64,000 nt of DNA. It comes from Dryomyza anilis (taxonomy: Eukaryota > Arthropoda > Insecta > Diptera > Dryomyzidae). Of this stretch, positions 26,666 through 37,748 are shown piece after piece. Both the position numbers and the translations under genes were made by a program. Numbering within the stretch: the stretch's first letter is position 1; every line of letters starts with the position of its first letter. The notes under the pieces were generated by a model. The model did not search any database and had not been told where the DNA came from. It was given only the letters and a program-made list of their open reading frames with translations. The stretch is taken from positions 8,408,630 to 8,472,629 of the forward strand of contig OX638131.1 in assembly GCA_951804985.1 (NCBI GenBank), given 5' to 3'.

Positions 26666-27039
26666 ATTGTTTTTGTTTTACGACCTCTTGACAATTTTAA
26701 GATATTGTCTTAACGTGCTCAAGGTCCAGTCAGTACAAATTGGGTGTTTTGTACCAACCAATAAAACAACAAACAATTGGCAAAATGCATTGAGTGGCAG
26801 ATCGTACAGCTGTTTCAGAGGCAGCCAAGCCCCTTCATCAGCGATCTTTCTCTGCAGATTCTACATTTCAAGTCGCCTAAGTTTTCCTTCTCCAATAAAC
26901 ACAATAAGAATTATGTGCATTGAAAAATGAACCAAAAGCAAAAATGTAAAAACTGCATCAACTCAAGATTTTGCCAAAGTTGTTGTTGCGTGCAGCAATT
27001 TGCTACGCATAGGCTGCAGAGTTTCCACAGAATCAAATA

Positions 27040-28065
27040 CGTAGGCTTTTATTATTTTTTATAATTTTTTAGTATTTTTTATAATTTTTTATAATTTTTT
27101 AGTATTTTTTATTATTTTTTATTATTTTTTATTATTTTTTAATTTTTTTTTATTATTTTTTATTATATTTTGTTATACTAATTTTTATTATGTTTTATTA
27201 ATTATTTTTATTTGTTATTAATTGTTAATTTTTATTTTTTTAGTTTTTTTCTTAATTTTAATTATATTTTATACATTTTTATTAATCTTTCTTAATTTTT
27301 TTATTAATTTATTATTTTTTTTATTATTTTTTTTTTTTTTATTATTTTTTAATATTTTTTATTATTTTTTAATATTTTTTATTAATTTTTTATTATTTTT
27401 TAATATTTTTTATTATTTTTTAATATTTTTTATTATTTTTTTATTATTTTTTATTGTTTTTTTTATTATTTTTTATTATTTTTTATTATTTTTTATTACT
27501 TTTTAATTTTTTATTATTTTTGTTATTTTTTATTATTTTTATTAATTTTTATAAATTTCTATTAATATTATATTTTTATTAATTTGTATTTATTTTTATT
27601 AAGATTCCAATTTGTAGTATTTATTGTTATTTTTATTATATTTTTATTTATTTTTTTTATTAATTTATATTATTTTTTTTATTAATTTTTATAAATATTT
27701 TTTTTATATTATTTTTCATTAATTCTTTTTATATTTTTTCTTATTTATTACAATTTTATTAGTTAGATTTATATATTTATATTTCTTTTTGTGTTTTTTT
27801 TTTTTATTATATTTTATTAATTTATATTATTTTTTTTTAATTTTTGTTATTTTTCATTATTTTTTATTTATTTTTAATAATTTTTATTAAATTTTGTTAA
27901 CTTTAATTATTTTTTTTTCTGTTTTAATTATTTTTTTAATTTTTTATTATTTTTTATTAATTTTTTTATTTTTTATTAATTTTCATTAATTTTTATTAAT
28001 GTTTATTAATTTTTAATAATTTTAAAATTAATTTTTTTTTTTATTATTTATTATTTTATTTTTTT
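27040..28065 (+). repeat. T-rich TATTATTTTT low-complexity array, right block
   Basis: Continuation of the same motif, cleanest at 27350-27500 with a 10-15 bp spacing. The 94-codon ORF at 27222-27506 consists of Phe/Leu/Ile encoded by the array and is not a gene. Confidence 0.85.
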
Positions 28066-29059
28066 TTGTACTACTCTACTACTCCAGTTTGTTGTCGTTA
28101 CTGCTAAACCAATTTTTTTTGTTTTGTTTATTGACAGTCATTGGCTGCAGTTTTGGCCAGTTTCAATGGCCAAAACTGCGTGAAATTGCGAAATTGTGCG
28201 CTCGTAAAAATGCCGCTTAAAGTACTGTAAAATTTATAAATTAAATTTTATAGTTGCATAAAATTTTTATAAACTATAAACTGTTATTAATTAATGGTTT
28301 TGTAGTTTTTTGTTAAGAATAAAATAAGAACTTAAACAAAAGATTTAAGCAGCGAACGTTTTCTTTATTTTTTGTGAATACATTTTTATTTTGAACAACA
28401 AAAATTAAATCAAATTTAACTCAATTAAATAAATATTTTGAATTTTAAATATATATATTTTTTTTAATTACTCAAATATTTGAAAATATATATTTTACAA
28501 ATTTTGTTGTCAACTTTTGATATGAATGTTGTAATTTTCTGCCTACTTAAAACGGCAACTAATTTAAAACACTTAAAAAGTTAATGAATTTGTATTAATT
28601 TATACAATAACATAAGGAAAAATATTGTTTTTCATTTTCCATTAAAATTTATGAAACAATTTAAATTTTATCAATTGGTTCAAATATTTAAATTTCTTAT
28701 TATATATAATTAAATTTTAATAATCAGCTACAACAGACGCCTTCATTTGGTTTTAAGTGTAGCTTTATAATTTGTTATAATTTAATTTGTAGCGCATTTA
28801 ATCAATGCGATTCAATCAATTACTCCAACAGCAAAACATATAATTTTCAGTCAACACTAGCAACTGTCTGTTATAACAAATTCATTTACACGTCGTGAAG
28901 ACACTGTGTAACACATATATAATATATATTTTTTATTTTAATAATTATAATAACATTTTTAACAAGTTACAAAGATTACTGCTTTTAATAAATTACAAAA
29001 ATAACTGAACAAATTCTTTTTATAAATTTCATTTTTATTTAAATCGCTAAAATATGCCC
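28066..29059. other. Non-repetitive AT-rich noncoding stretch
   Basis: No gene, RNA or repeat recognised. Confidence 0.5.
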
Positions 29060-29960
29060 AGAAACTATCTTTAAAATTTCACAAAACCTCACCAAAATAT
29101 TAAAATCAATATTAAAAAATCACCAGACAACATTTTTAGTAGGGTCGAAGCATTTTTGAACCATTTTTTCGACATATTTCAAACAAAAAAATGCGGAGTT
29201 TGTATCACAAGCATTGTGTTTTTTACCCGTTCCCCAAAAATGCCGTGAATCTACCATTATAATTCCACAACAATTTACAACCTGCTATTCCCAAAATACT
29301 TCCCAAAATATTTCAATTAACTGTGTGTTTGCCGAAAATATGCTTGAAATAGTTATAAAAAGTGCCAGAAATTTTGTCGCGGGCCCAGGCAGGGTCGAGG
29401 CAGTTTAGAAATATTTTTTCGACATATTTCAAACAGATAAAGGCGGAGTTTGTATCACAAGCTGTCTGTTTCCTACCCGTTCCCCAAAAATGCCCAGAAT
29501 CTGTCATTAAAATTGCACAAAAATTTACAACGTGCTATGCACTTCCCAAAATATTCCAGTTATCAGTGTGTTTGCCGGAAATATGCCTGAAATAGTTTCT
29601 CGGGCAAGACTAAATTTTTAGCAGGGTCAAGGCAATTTAGATATATTTTTTCGACATATTTCAAACGAACAGAGGCGGAGTTTGTATCATCAGCTGTCTG
29701 TTTTATGAGCGTTCTCAAAATATGCCGTGAATCTGCCATTAAAATTTCACAAAATTTTACAACCTGTTATACACTTCACAAAATATTCAATTAATCAGTG
29801 TGTTTGCAAGAAAAATGCCAGAAATATTCCTGAAAACTGCCAAAAATATTGTCTCGGGACATTTTCTAAAATATTTCATTTATCTGTGTTCTAAAAAATT
29901 ACAGACATTTTGTCTCGGAAGGCAGATTCCCAGCATATTTTGAATACAGACAGTTTTTGT
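29060..29960 (+). repeat. Satellite with a ~240-bp unit, three to four copies (family H)
   Basis: The landmark TTTTTTCGACATATTTCAAA starts at 29164, 29414 and 29646 (spacings 250 and 232 bp). Other parts recur in the same order: GGCGGAGTTTGTATCA, CCCGTTCCCCAAAAATG, CTTCCCAAAATATTC and GTGTGTTTGCCGGAAATATG. Partial units lie at both ends. Short ORFs on both strands (64-77 codons) are shadows of the repeat. A further monomer in reverse orientation sits at 58.4-58.7 kb, so the unit is dispersed as well as tandem. Confidence 0.92.
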
Positions 29961-31739
29961 AACGAACTCTGGCTTTGTCTGCTTAAAATCATCCAATAAA
30001 ATGTTTTTGAACTGCATTAAGCCAGTTAAAAATTGTGTCTACCTTAAACTTTTCGAAAATATTAATTTTTCTATGTGTTTTGGGAATTACTCCCAAAATA
30101 TTCTTTAAAAAATTAAATAATTTGTTATCAGAGGTCACCCTTTATATTTTTACTTATTCATACTCCCAATTTCAAACAGGAAAATGGCAGACAATAGATC
30201 TGCAAATCAAGCAATTAGTGTATAGTGTAAAAGTGGTAGGAAAATGGCAAAAAATGGTAGATTATGGTAGATATGATGGGGAAACACTGACAGAGTGTGA
30301 TATGCAACAGCTATAAGCAAAATGAAATGCAATGCTCTGAGGTATTAAACAAAATAATACTGAAAAAGTACCAAAAAACATGCCGCACAGTGTAATTCAC
30401 AGCTACTGCTTAATTAACAATTAATTTGTAATATTTGTCTGTATTTTTCAGTTGCTGTTATTGTGTTTTAATTGAGCTAATTTATAGCAATCGAATAGTG
30501 TTACAAAAAGGAACAGAAAAGAAGAAAAAAAATGTATATTAAAAAAATTAAAAATCGCGGTAACATAAAAACTATGCAATATAAATATAAAAAACCGGAC
30601 TAATGGCAAGGATCGTTTAAACAAACAGACTTTTTAACAATGTGACAAAATGCGAGACATAAATTGTGAGACAGACAGATAGACGGACATATAGATAAGA
30701 TATAACTGACATGTGAGTGAGACATAGACAGTCGCATGCGATTAAAAGGCGCCAAGAGTTAAAAATGTGCGGACTTAAATGAGAAATAATGGACGACTGT
30801 CCTTGTGTTCAGTTTTTTTTTTGTTATAAGAAATTAAAAAAATATATATAATAAAAGTTAAAAAAATGCAGAAATAAAAAATTACAAAAAAACTACGCTC
30901 AACACAGTAGCCCGCAATTTAGCCATAATTATGGCAAATTATCAGTTAAGACAAATCGTCGTCATTTATTGTACGACGTTATATTGTCAACATGTTTGTT
31001 GTTGTTATTGTTGTTTTTTTTTAACAATACTTTGTTGTTGTGATTTTTTTGTTAAACAATTTGTTGTCTTTGTTAAGCGGTTACAACGGCTTAAGCGGCT
31101 TTAACTTTGAATCTCGTGGTAACAATTGGCGCAAATTTTTTGTTTTGTTTTTTTTTTTGTTATTTTATTTATTTCTTTTCGTCAATTTTTTTTGTTGCTG
31201 TCATAGCGTGGGCAGTTGTGCGGAGTATTCTTAGAAAATAAAAAAAAAAAAAATAAAAAAATAAAAAAAAATAAAAATAAAAAAAAAAATAAAAAAAAAA
31301 ATTTAAAAAAAAAATAATAATAATTCCAAAAATTGCTAAAAATTCATTTAAAAAATTTATTCATTTCGAGTAGACCAATTATTCAATTGAAATTTATGCC
31401 GCCATTGATTTCACTGACTTTGATTCAAATGTGCTACAAATTTAGAGCTGCATTTAATGCGCGCATTGAACTTTGGCTGTTGTTTGTTGGCTTGGTTGAT
31501 GGGTGGGCGTTTAGTGGTTGTCGTGTTGCCACCAACTAACGGCGGTAGCGGTGGCGGCCACCCTGCGTTTTATTTTTCAGTCTTTAGTTTTTGATTTGGT
31601 TCATGTTGCTGTCAACTACCGGCGCAGCCTATAAATGCCACCTGGAGGCAAGTAACGCCCACGCTGGCATCAATACAAAGTGACTTTGAAAATTGAATTT
31701 ATTGCAAAATATTTTGAAAAATAATAATTAATTTGGTCA
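29961..31739. other. Non-repetitive noncoding stretch with A-rich low complexity
   Basis: Contains an A-rich low-complexity run at 31220-31320 and TTG-rich sequence near 31000. The 93-codon ORF at 30035-30316 has no recognisable domain. 31490-31640 is GC-richer. Probably intronic or 5' flanking DNA of the next gene. Confidence 0.45.
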
Positions 31740-32400
31740 GTAAAATTGAATTTTTTACAAAAAAATTAAATTTATAATTAAAATTCAACCTTTCACTAAA
31801 AAGTGATTTTTTTTATTAAAACATTAATTGACTATAAATTCTACTTTTACTGTTAATTAAAGTTTTAACTAAAAAATTAATTCAAAATTAAAATTTTATA
31901 TTTTCACTATAAATTTAATTTCTCACTAAAAATAATTTTTTCACTTAATATTAAATTTTTCACTAAAAATTTAATTTTTAACTAAAAATTCAATTTTTAA
32001 CTAAAAATTCAATTTTTAACTAAAAATTAAATTTTTAACTAAAAATTCAATTTTTAACTAAAAATTCAATTTTTAATTAAAAATTCAATTTTTAATTAAA
32101 AATTCAATTTTTAACTGAAAATTCAATTTTTAACTAAAAATCCAATTTTTAACTAAAAATTCAATTTTTAACTAAAAATTCAATTTTTAACTAAAAATTA
32201 ATTTTTAACTACAAATAAAATTAGTCAGTAAAAATTCAAATTTTCAACTCAATTTTCACATTTTTTAAAAAAATTCCATTTTTCACTAAAAACATAAAAT
32301 ATGGTATAAGTTAAAATGATTCCTAAAAATTTAAATTTCAATTTTAACTAAAAATTAATTTTTTTCTAAAAGGTCAATTGTTCATTAAAAATTCAATTAA
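31740..32400 (+). repeat. 19-bp minisatellite (family A), third block, TTTTTAACT variant
   Basis: Copies of ATTCAATTTTTAACTAAAA, i.e. the family A palindrome with AACT in place of CACT, same orientation as the 4.2-kb array. It ends about 230 bp before the splice acceptor of the secreted-protein exon, so it is probably intronic. Confidence 0.9.
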
Positions 32401-32623
32401 GAATTCATGTTTAAAAAAAAAAATGGTATCCTTTTTTATAACATTTTCTGAAATTATTAAATTTTATCATTGATTCTTCATTAATGCATACAAAAGACAG
32501 CAGCAACGAACTTGCTTTGTATGCAATTATAAATCACGCATCCGCCCTGTTGCACCAATAACTTTTCTTCTTTCTTTAGCAACAAATGCATCTCAACAAA
32601 AGTCTTAACAAATTTAACCCTCA

Positions 32624-32653
32624 ACTAATTTCTTTTTCTCTCTCTCAATTCAG
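32624..32653 (+). other. Splice acceptor in front of the secreted-protein exon
   Basis: A CTAAT branchpoint-like word at 32624, a pyrimidine tract rich in TTTCTTTTTCTCTCTCTC, and CAG ending at 32653, immediately followed by ATG. This is a strong fly 3' splice site. It implies at least one upstream exon, likely noncoding since the exon begins with its own ATG and a complete signal peptide. Confidence 0.8.
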
Positions 32654-33721
32654 ATGCCTGCTCAACGTCAGCTCTTGCTCGCCACCATCTTGACTACACT
32701 GTTACACTTCGGCGCCGTCAACGCCGACGGCTATCACTACGATGCACCGACACGCGGTCCACCCGTAACGCATGCAACGCATCACTTTGCGCCGTTGCCC
32801 ACAATAATTCCGTTGCCCCCGGTACCAGCGCTGCCTGCACTACCGACGCCACGTTCGCATGTGACAGCTCCTGGACCGGCGCTGGTACAACAGACGCACA
32901 CACAACGTCTGGTGCAAGTGCATCCACCAACGCCGTTGCGTCCAACGCCGGCACCACATAAATCCATTGCCGCAGCCTATTTGCCGCCGTCGCGCAGCGC
33001 CGCCGCCTTCAATAACTTTGTGCCCATAGTGCCGACGCAACAGCAGTTGTACGCACAACGCAATGCGCAGCAGCAACAGCAGCAGCAAGCACAACAGCAA
33101 CAACAACAAAGACAACAGCAAAGACAACCACAACAGCAGCAGCAGCAACTTCAAGGTTTCGGTACACGTTTTGGCGCTGCGCCCACCGCGCCTTTTGCCG
33201 GCTATGAACCAACACCGCTGTCCGGACCTTCAGCTGGCGACAGCAGCTTCTATGTTGCCAACGGTCGCCAGTTGCGTCAATACGCCGTCGTCGAGATTAT
33301 CGACAACGACATCGAGCAGGCGATGCAACCCTTCTTGCCTTCTGGATTTTTCGATAGTTATCGCGCGCATATCGGCGCATCGGGCACAGGCGCCACACCT
33401 CCATCCAGTGGACAACAAATCAATTCGCGCGCCAATGCTTTGGTACAAGAGCAACAGCAGCCACGTCAACAGCAGCAACAGCTGCGTCAGGGCGGCGCCG
33501 TTGGTGCCATAAATGACGCCGTCGCCCTGGGCAGCGGCGGCCTTGGCTACATTCGTCTGGCCAATGGCAACGTCTTTCTGGGCTCCGGCTCGCTGGGCTA
33601 CATCAGCGGTCAGCAGCGTTCACAGCTGTTGCAGGATCAACGCACGCGCGTCGGCGCACCTATGCCGGATGCGCTGCACTTTGGCCATGGCGCACTGGGA
33701 GGTGGTTTTCGTTATAAGTAA
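32654..33721 (+). CDS. Secreted Pro/Gln-rich protein, 355 aa (function unknown)
   Basis: I do not recognise the gene. The exon is clearly coding: GC-rich third positions in an AT-rich setting, one long frame, and ordered protein features. Residues 1-24 form a signal peptide with a hydrophobic core and likely cleavage after VNA. GYHYDAP follows at 26-32. Residues 35-125 are Pro/Ala/His/Thr-rich with repeated PXP. A poly-Gln region spans about 129-167 and another 267-277. Between them, residues 200-243 look folded (NGRQLRQYAVVEIIDNDIEQ and onward). The C-terminus repeats a Gly-rich motif, LGSGGLGYI at 292-300 and LGSGSLGYI at 309-317. GYxYxxP motifs, Pro and low-complexity Gln resemble insect cuticular or other extracellular-matrix proteins; that assignment is inference. 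It has no chitin-binding R&R consensus that I can see. The frame closes with TAA at 33719. It lies 18 kb upstream of dac, same strand. Confidence 0.88.
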   Translation: MPAQRQLLLATILTTLLHFGAVNADGYHYDAPTRGPPVTHATHHFAPLPTIIPLPPVPALPALPTPRSHVTAPGPALVQQTHTQRLVQVHPPTPLRPTPAPHKSIAAAYLPPSRSAAAFNNFVPIVPTQQQLYAQRNAQQQQQQQAQQQQQQRQQQRQPQQQQQQLQGFGTRFGAAPTAPFAGYEPTPLSGPSAGDSSFYVANGRQLRQYAVVEIIDNDIEQAMQPFLPSGFFDSYRAHIGASGTGATPPSSGQQINSRANALVQEQQQPRQQQQQLRQGGAVGAINDAVALGSGGLGYIRLANGNVFLGSGSLGYISGQQRSQLLQDQRTRVGAPMPDALHFGHGALGGGFRYK

Positions 33722-34010
33722 ATAGCGCAAATTGTTGTTTGTTCAAATTGAAATTTGTTTTTTATAAATATGAAATATGAAAAATGAAAAATGTATAAAT
33801 TGTAAAAATTGTAATTATTACATACTACTATTTTTAAGTGTACAAAATAATAATTGTAAATTTTTATTCCGGCGCATTTATTTCTTGCCACCAAACAAGC
33901 ATTTATTAGGCGCAACTATTGTAGATTTCGTGTAGCTATTTTTCAAGATATCGATGAACATTTGTTTAGTGCTATGCTTGCATTTATGTTTTAATTATGA
34001 ATTAAATAAA
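33722..34010 (+). other. Probable 3' UTR and polyadenylation region of the secreted-protein gene
   Basis: AT-rich sequence directly follows the stop. AATAAA occurs at 34005-34010 within ATTAAATAAATAAAA, with a T/GT-rich stretch after it. A second AATAAA lies near 34074. Actual cleavage site unknown. Confidence 0.5.
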
Positions 34011-34149
34011 TAAAAAAAATATGTTTTTTACGTTTAAATTTGGTTTTTTTTATTGTGGTTTGTAAATATGTACAATAAAATTTATTATAAAAATCTTTTT
34101 AAATTATGTGAAATCGGTATTTTTTTCTTGCACCTCTAGCAGAATTCAC

Positions 34150-35560
34150 CCCAGCGGTAAAAGTCATTATGATCGATGATCTCTCGATGATTTTTTCCGC
34201 ACTTCATTTACCCAGGCGTATCATAGTAACATGATAAAGTAATCGAAGGGCGTTTGATGCAACATGATTACTAGATTACTTTAAAATGTTGAAATTAAAA
34301 CAGGATGATCCCTGTTATCTGACTTACAAAATTAGCTAGGAATAGGATTTACCTTATTCCTATTTCAACATATGAAAATAAAGAAAATCATGATGTCTCT
34401 TTTACCTTTTGCTTACTCTGTAATGCAATGAGAATGGTAATTATTAATATTGCTTAACTATTGCTTAGAAAATATGTTTATACAAAATACTTATAATAAT
34501 TATTTTGTAATTTGCGAAATTCGTTCTTTGTAATGTTTGTATTTCGTCGTTGTAGAACGAAAAGGAACCAACTACATTTTCAAAATGCCAAATATTCATT
34601 TACAAAAATCTTTATAAATTACTCAATTACTCAATACGTCAATTACTTTTTATAATAATAATCAACAAACTCGAAAATTAAGTTTTTCATAAAAATGTAT
34701 TTGGTGACTTTTTACAAAAATCGCTATATGCCGTCGTTATTCAATATTGTAAATAACCTTCAAATGAGTTATATTGCTGGCAATCTGAATAAAATAAATA
34801 AAACGAAGAAATATACCTTCTGCTATATTAAATAAAAAATGTAAAGTAATTATTAATATGAGTCTTCCATTAATGAAATTAATTAATACCAAATACGTAC
34901 AAATTTAAAAAGTTGAACCGTATAAAGGTGAATACGTATAATAACAAGAATGCATTACAAATTTAATAGAAATAGAATAGAAATTTAAAATATCGGAGTC
35001 AATGTTGATCCTGTTCATCCCTCATGGCATTGTAAGCGAAACTTTGCATGTGATAGATACACAGAAAATTTAAAACGATATCAAATAAAACGAAAGCATT
35101 GTTCGGCTCTATATTCGTATCACATTACACGGTAAGACGCAATCAAATATAATTCAGTGATGTTCCTTGAGGCACATTTGTAAATTTCAAGGCACTTTTT
35201 TTGATGATAAAGCGTGACAGTTTTCAAAAATGGCAATTTGTTCATTAAAAGATTTGGACATATTTCAGTAAATGGTTTTTTTTGTAAGCGTAAAACGGAA
35301 AATAATACTTAAAGCCTATGCTGACATACGCGAATGTCCAATTAAACATAATATAATACTTTTCTTAAGTATTGAGTTATTTAATTAGCTCGCTTAGTAC
35401 GGAAATTATATATGTTGATTCATTTTGACATTCTCACATGGCAGCACATGCCCAAAATGTTTAGGTCTTTACATTCAAAGTAATTTGAAATATTCTAAAT
35501 TATCATCATGAGCACATTAATGATTTCCATGTTATCTGCCTTGAACATTTTACCGCTGGG
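34150..35560. mobile_element. 1.4-kb segment bounded by perfect 13-bp inverted repeats
   Basis: CCCAGCGGTAAAA at 34150-34162 returns exactly inverted as TTTTACCGCTGGG at 35548-35560. The motif is GC-rich in an AT-rich region, so chance pairing is unlikely. The arms diverge beyond 13 bp, no target duplication is visible, and no transposase-like ORF lies inside, so it would be a decayed non-autonomous DNA transposon of uncertain class. A different MITE (34543-34730) lies inside it. Confidence 0.45.
34543..34730 (-). mobile_element. MITE family 2, copy 1 (nested in the 1.4-kb segment)
   Basis: The left end CGTCGTTGTAGAACGAAAAG and the following ~65 bp (through AAATATTCATTTACAA) match the reverse complement of the right half of the element at 42779-43034. 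The right end, GTATTTGGTGACTTTT followed by AAAATCGCTATATG, is a decayed version of the same terminus. The inner part near AATCAACAAACTCGAAA also matches. So two copies in opposite orientation define the family; this one is shorter and more decayed. Confidence 0.75.
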
Positions 35561-35819
35561 ATAGTAATCGCTATTCTTGTCCACTCGTTACACATTTATT
35601 CGTAGAATTTTTACTCGTTTGCTTAACACGCTGCTTCAACGCCATCTGCAGCCGCGTAGCACGATTTGAACGAGTAGCACAAACGACAACCAACGAATTG
35701 GTTTTGACCTTCGCTAAACAGAAACGCGTTGTGCATAACTTGACGAACACTCAAAGGTTTGTGTCATAAATAATCGTCATTTTAATTTGAATTGTATCTT
35801 TAAATAGGAAAAAAAATAA

Positions 35820-36770
35820 TTTTTAGTGAAAATTTTAATTTTTAAAGAAAAATTGATCTTTAAAGAAAAATTGATCTTTTAATGAAAAATGGAATTTATG
35901 TGAAAAATTAAATTTTCAGTGATTTGAATTTTTAGAGAAAAATTTAATTTTAAATAAAAATTTGATTTATTAGCGAAAATTTTAATTTTTAGATAAAAAT
36001 TTAATATTTAGAAAAAAAATTGAATTTTTAGTGAAAAACTGATTTTTAGTGAAAATTTGAATTTTTAATGAAAAATTATATTTTTAGTGAAAACTTTAAT
36101 TATTTAGTGAAAAATTGAATTTTAGTGAAAAATTGAATTTTTAGTAAAAATTTGAATTTTTAATGACAAATTAAATTTTTAGTGATAAATTGAACTTTTA
36201 TAGAAAAATTGAATTTTTAGTGAAAAATTTAATTTTTAGTGAAAAAATAAATTTTTAATTAAAATTTGAATTTTTAATGACAAATTATATTTTTAGTGAA
36301 AAATTGAGTTTTTAGTGAAAAATTGAATTTTTAGTGAAAAATTGAATTTTAGTGAAAAATTGAATTTTTAGTGAATAATTGAATTTATAGGAAATTTGAA
36401 TTTTTAGTGAAAAATTAAATTTTTAATAAAAATTTGAATTTGTAATGAAAAATTGAATTTTTGAATTTTTAATGAAAAATTGAATTTTTAATGAAAAATT
36501 GAATTTTTAATGAAAAATTGAATTTATAGTGATAAATTGAATTTTTGGTGAAAATTTGAATTTTTAGTGAAAATTTGAATATTTAGTGAAAAATTAAATT
36601 TTTAATAAAAATTTGAATTTGTAATGAAAAATTGAATTTTTGCATTTTTAATGAAAAATTAAATTTTTAATGAAAATTTGAATTTTTAGTGAAAAGTTGA
36701 ATTTTTCGGTAGTGAAAAATATTTTTAATAAAAGATCGACTTTTTAACTAAAAATTGAAATTTTTGTGAA
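35820..36770 (-). repeat. 19-bp minisatellite (family A), inverted block left of the 8-mer array
   Basis: Copies of TTTTTAGTGAAAAATTGAA, the exact reverse complement of the unit in the 4.2-kb array, with TTTTTAATGAAAAATTGAA variants. A short internal duplication involves the irregular part around 36425 and 36605. Confidence 0.92.
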
Positions 36771-37748
36771 ATAATGAAAATATAGTAAACAGAAATATTT
36801 TTAATGTACATTTTTATTTTTATTGCAAAATTTAATTTTTATTCTAAATAATAAATCAAGCAAATTGTTGTTTAGGCTTGTAAAAGTAGCGGGCAACCCA
36901 ATTAAACTAGAAACCCCACTAACGGTCAATGTCCTGGGAGCCTTGGCATAAAAGAAAACAGAAATAAAAAATACAAATATTAAGGATCGTCTTCTAAATT
37001 GTGAATGAAGTGAAGACAAAAATCGATACTTTTGTCAAATTATGAAAAGTCATGTGCAAGACAACGCTGCCTGCCAACAAGGACAACCAAAACACATAGG
37101 AGCAGATATCCTGACAATAACAACAATAGGCAACAAAAGCAAAATTTGAACATCAATCAAATTTTAAACAAATAATGAAATAAAATATGTTGTTGCGACA
37201 ACAACCAGCAGACGACAAAAGACAGACGACAGAGTGACAAAAGAACGGATAGAAAAATGTTTGAGACGAAGACAACACGATGGCCAAAAGCTAGAATAGG
37301 TTCAAAGCACTGGCCAAGAGCAATCGCTCAAATATTGCTAAATAATAAAGATAATATTTAAGAGAACCACTGCCGAAGAGAGCCGCTTCAAGAGCGTACA
37401 ATGCAGCGGCGCTGTTGCTTGGCAGAGTTTGTTTCAGTGGCACAAAATGGCAAAGAAATCGTTTGAAGGGGAAGCGATTGGCGCACAGTGGGCGTTACTT
37501 GGCCTAACGTTCAATGCACACCAACACAATTGAGAAAATTGCAAATGCAAACAAGACCAAACAAAAAAATATTTAGACATAAGAATGAAAGGAATTTGAG
37601 AAAATTTAATAATTCAATAAAAAGTGTCAAAAATGCTGGGAGCAGGAAATGTAGGAGCTGTCGTTTTAAAGGTAGGAAATGGAATTTATTTATTTTAATT
37701 AAATTACCTTTTATGTGGTTCCATTTTTTAACTTTTTTCAACTTAATT
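36771..37748. other. Non-repetitive noncoding stretch
   Basis: Less AT-rich at about 37020-37510, with short ORFs that lack domains. No gene recognised. Confidence 0.45.
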
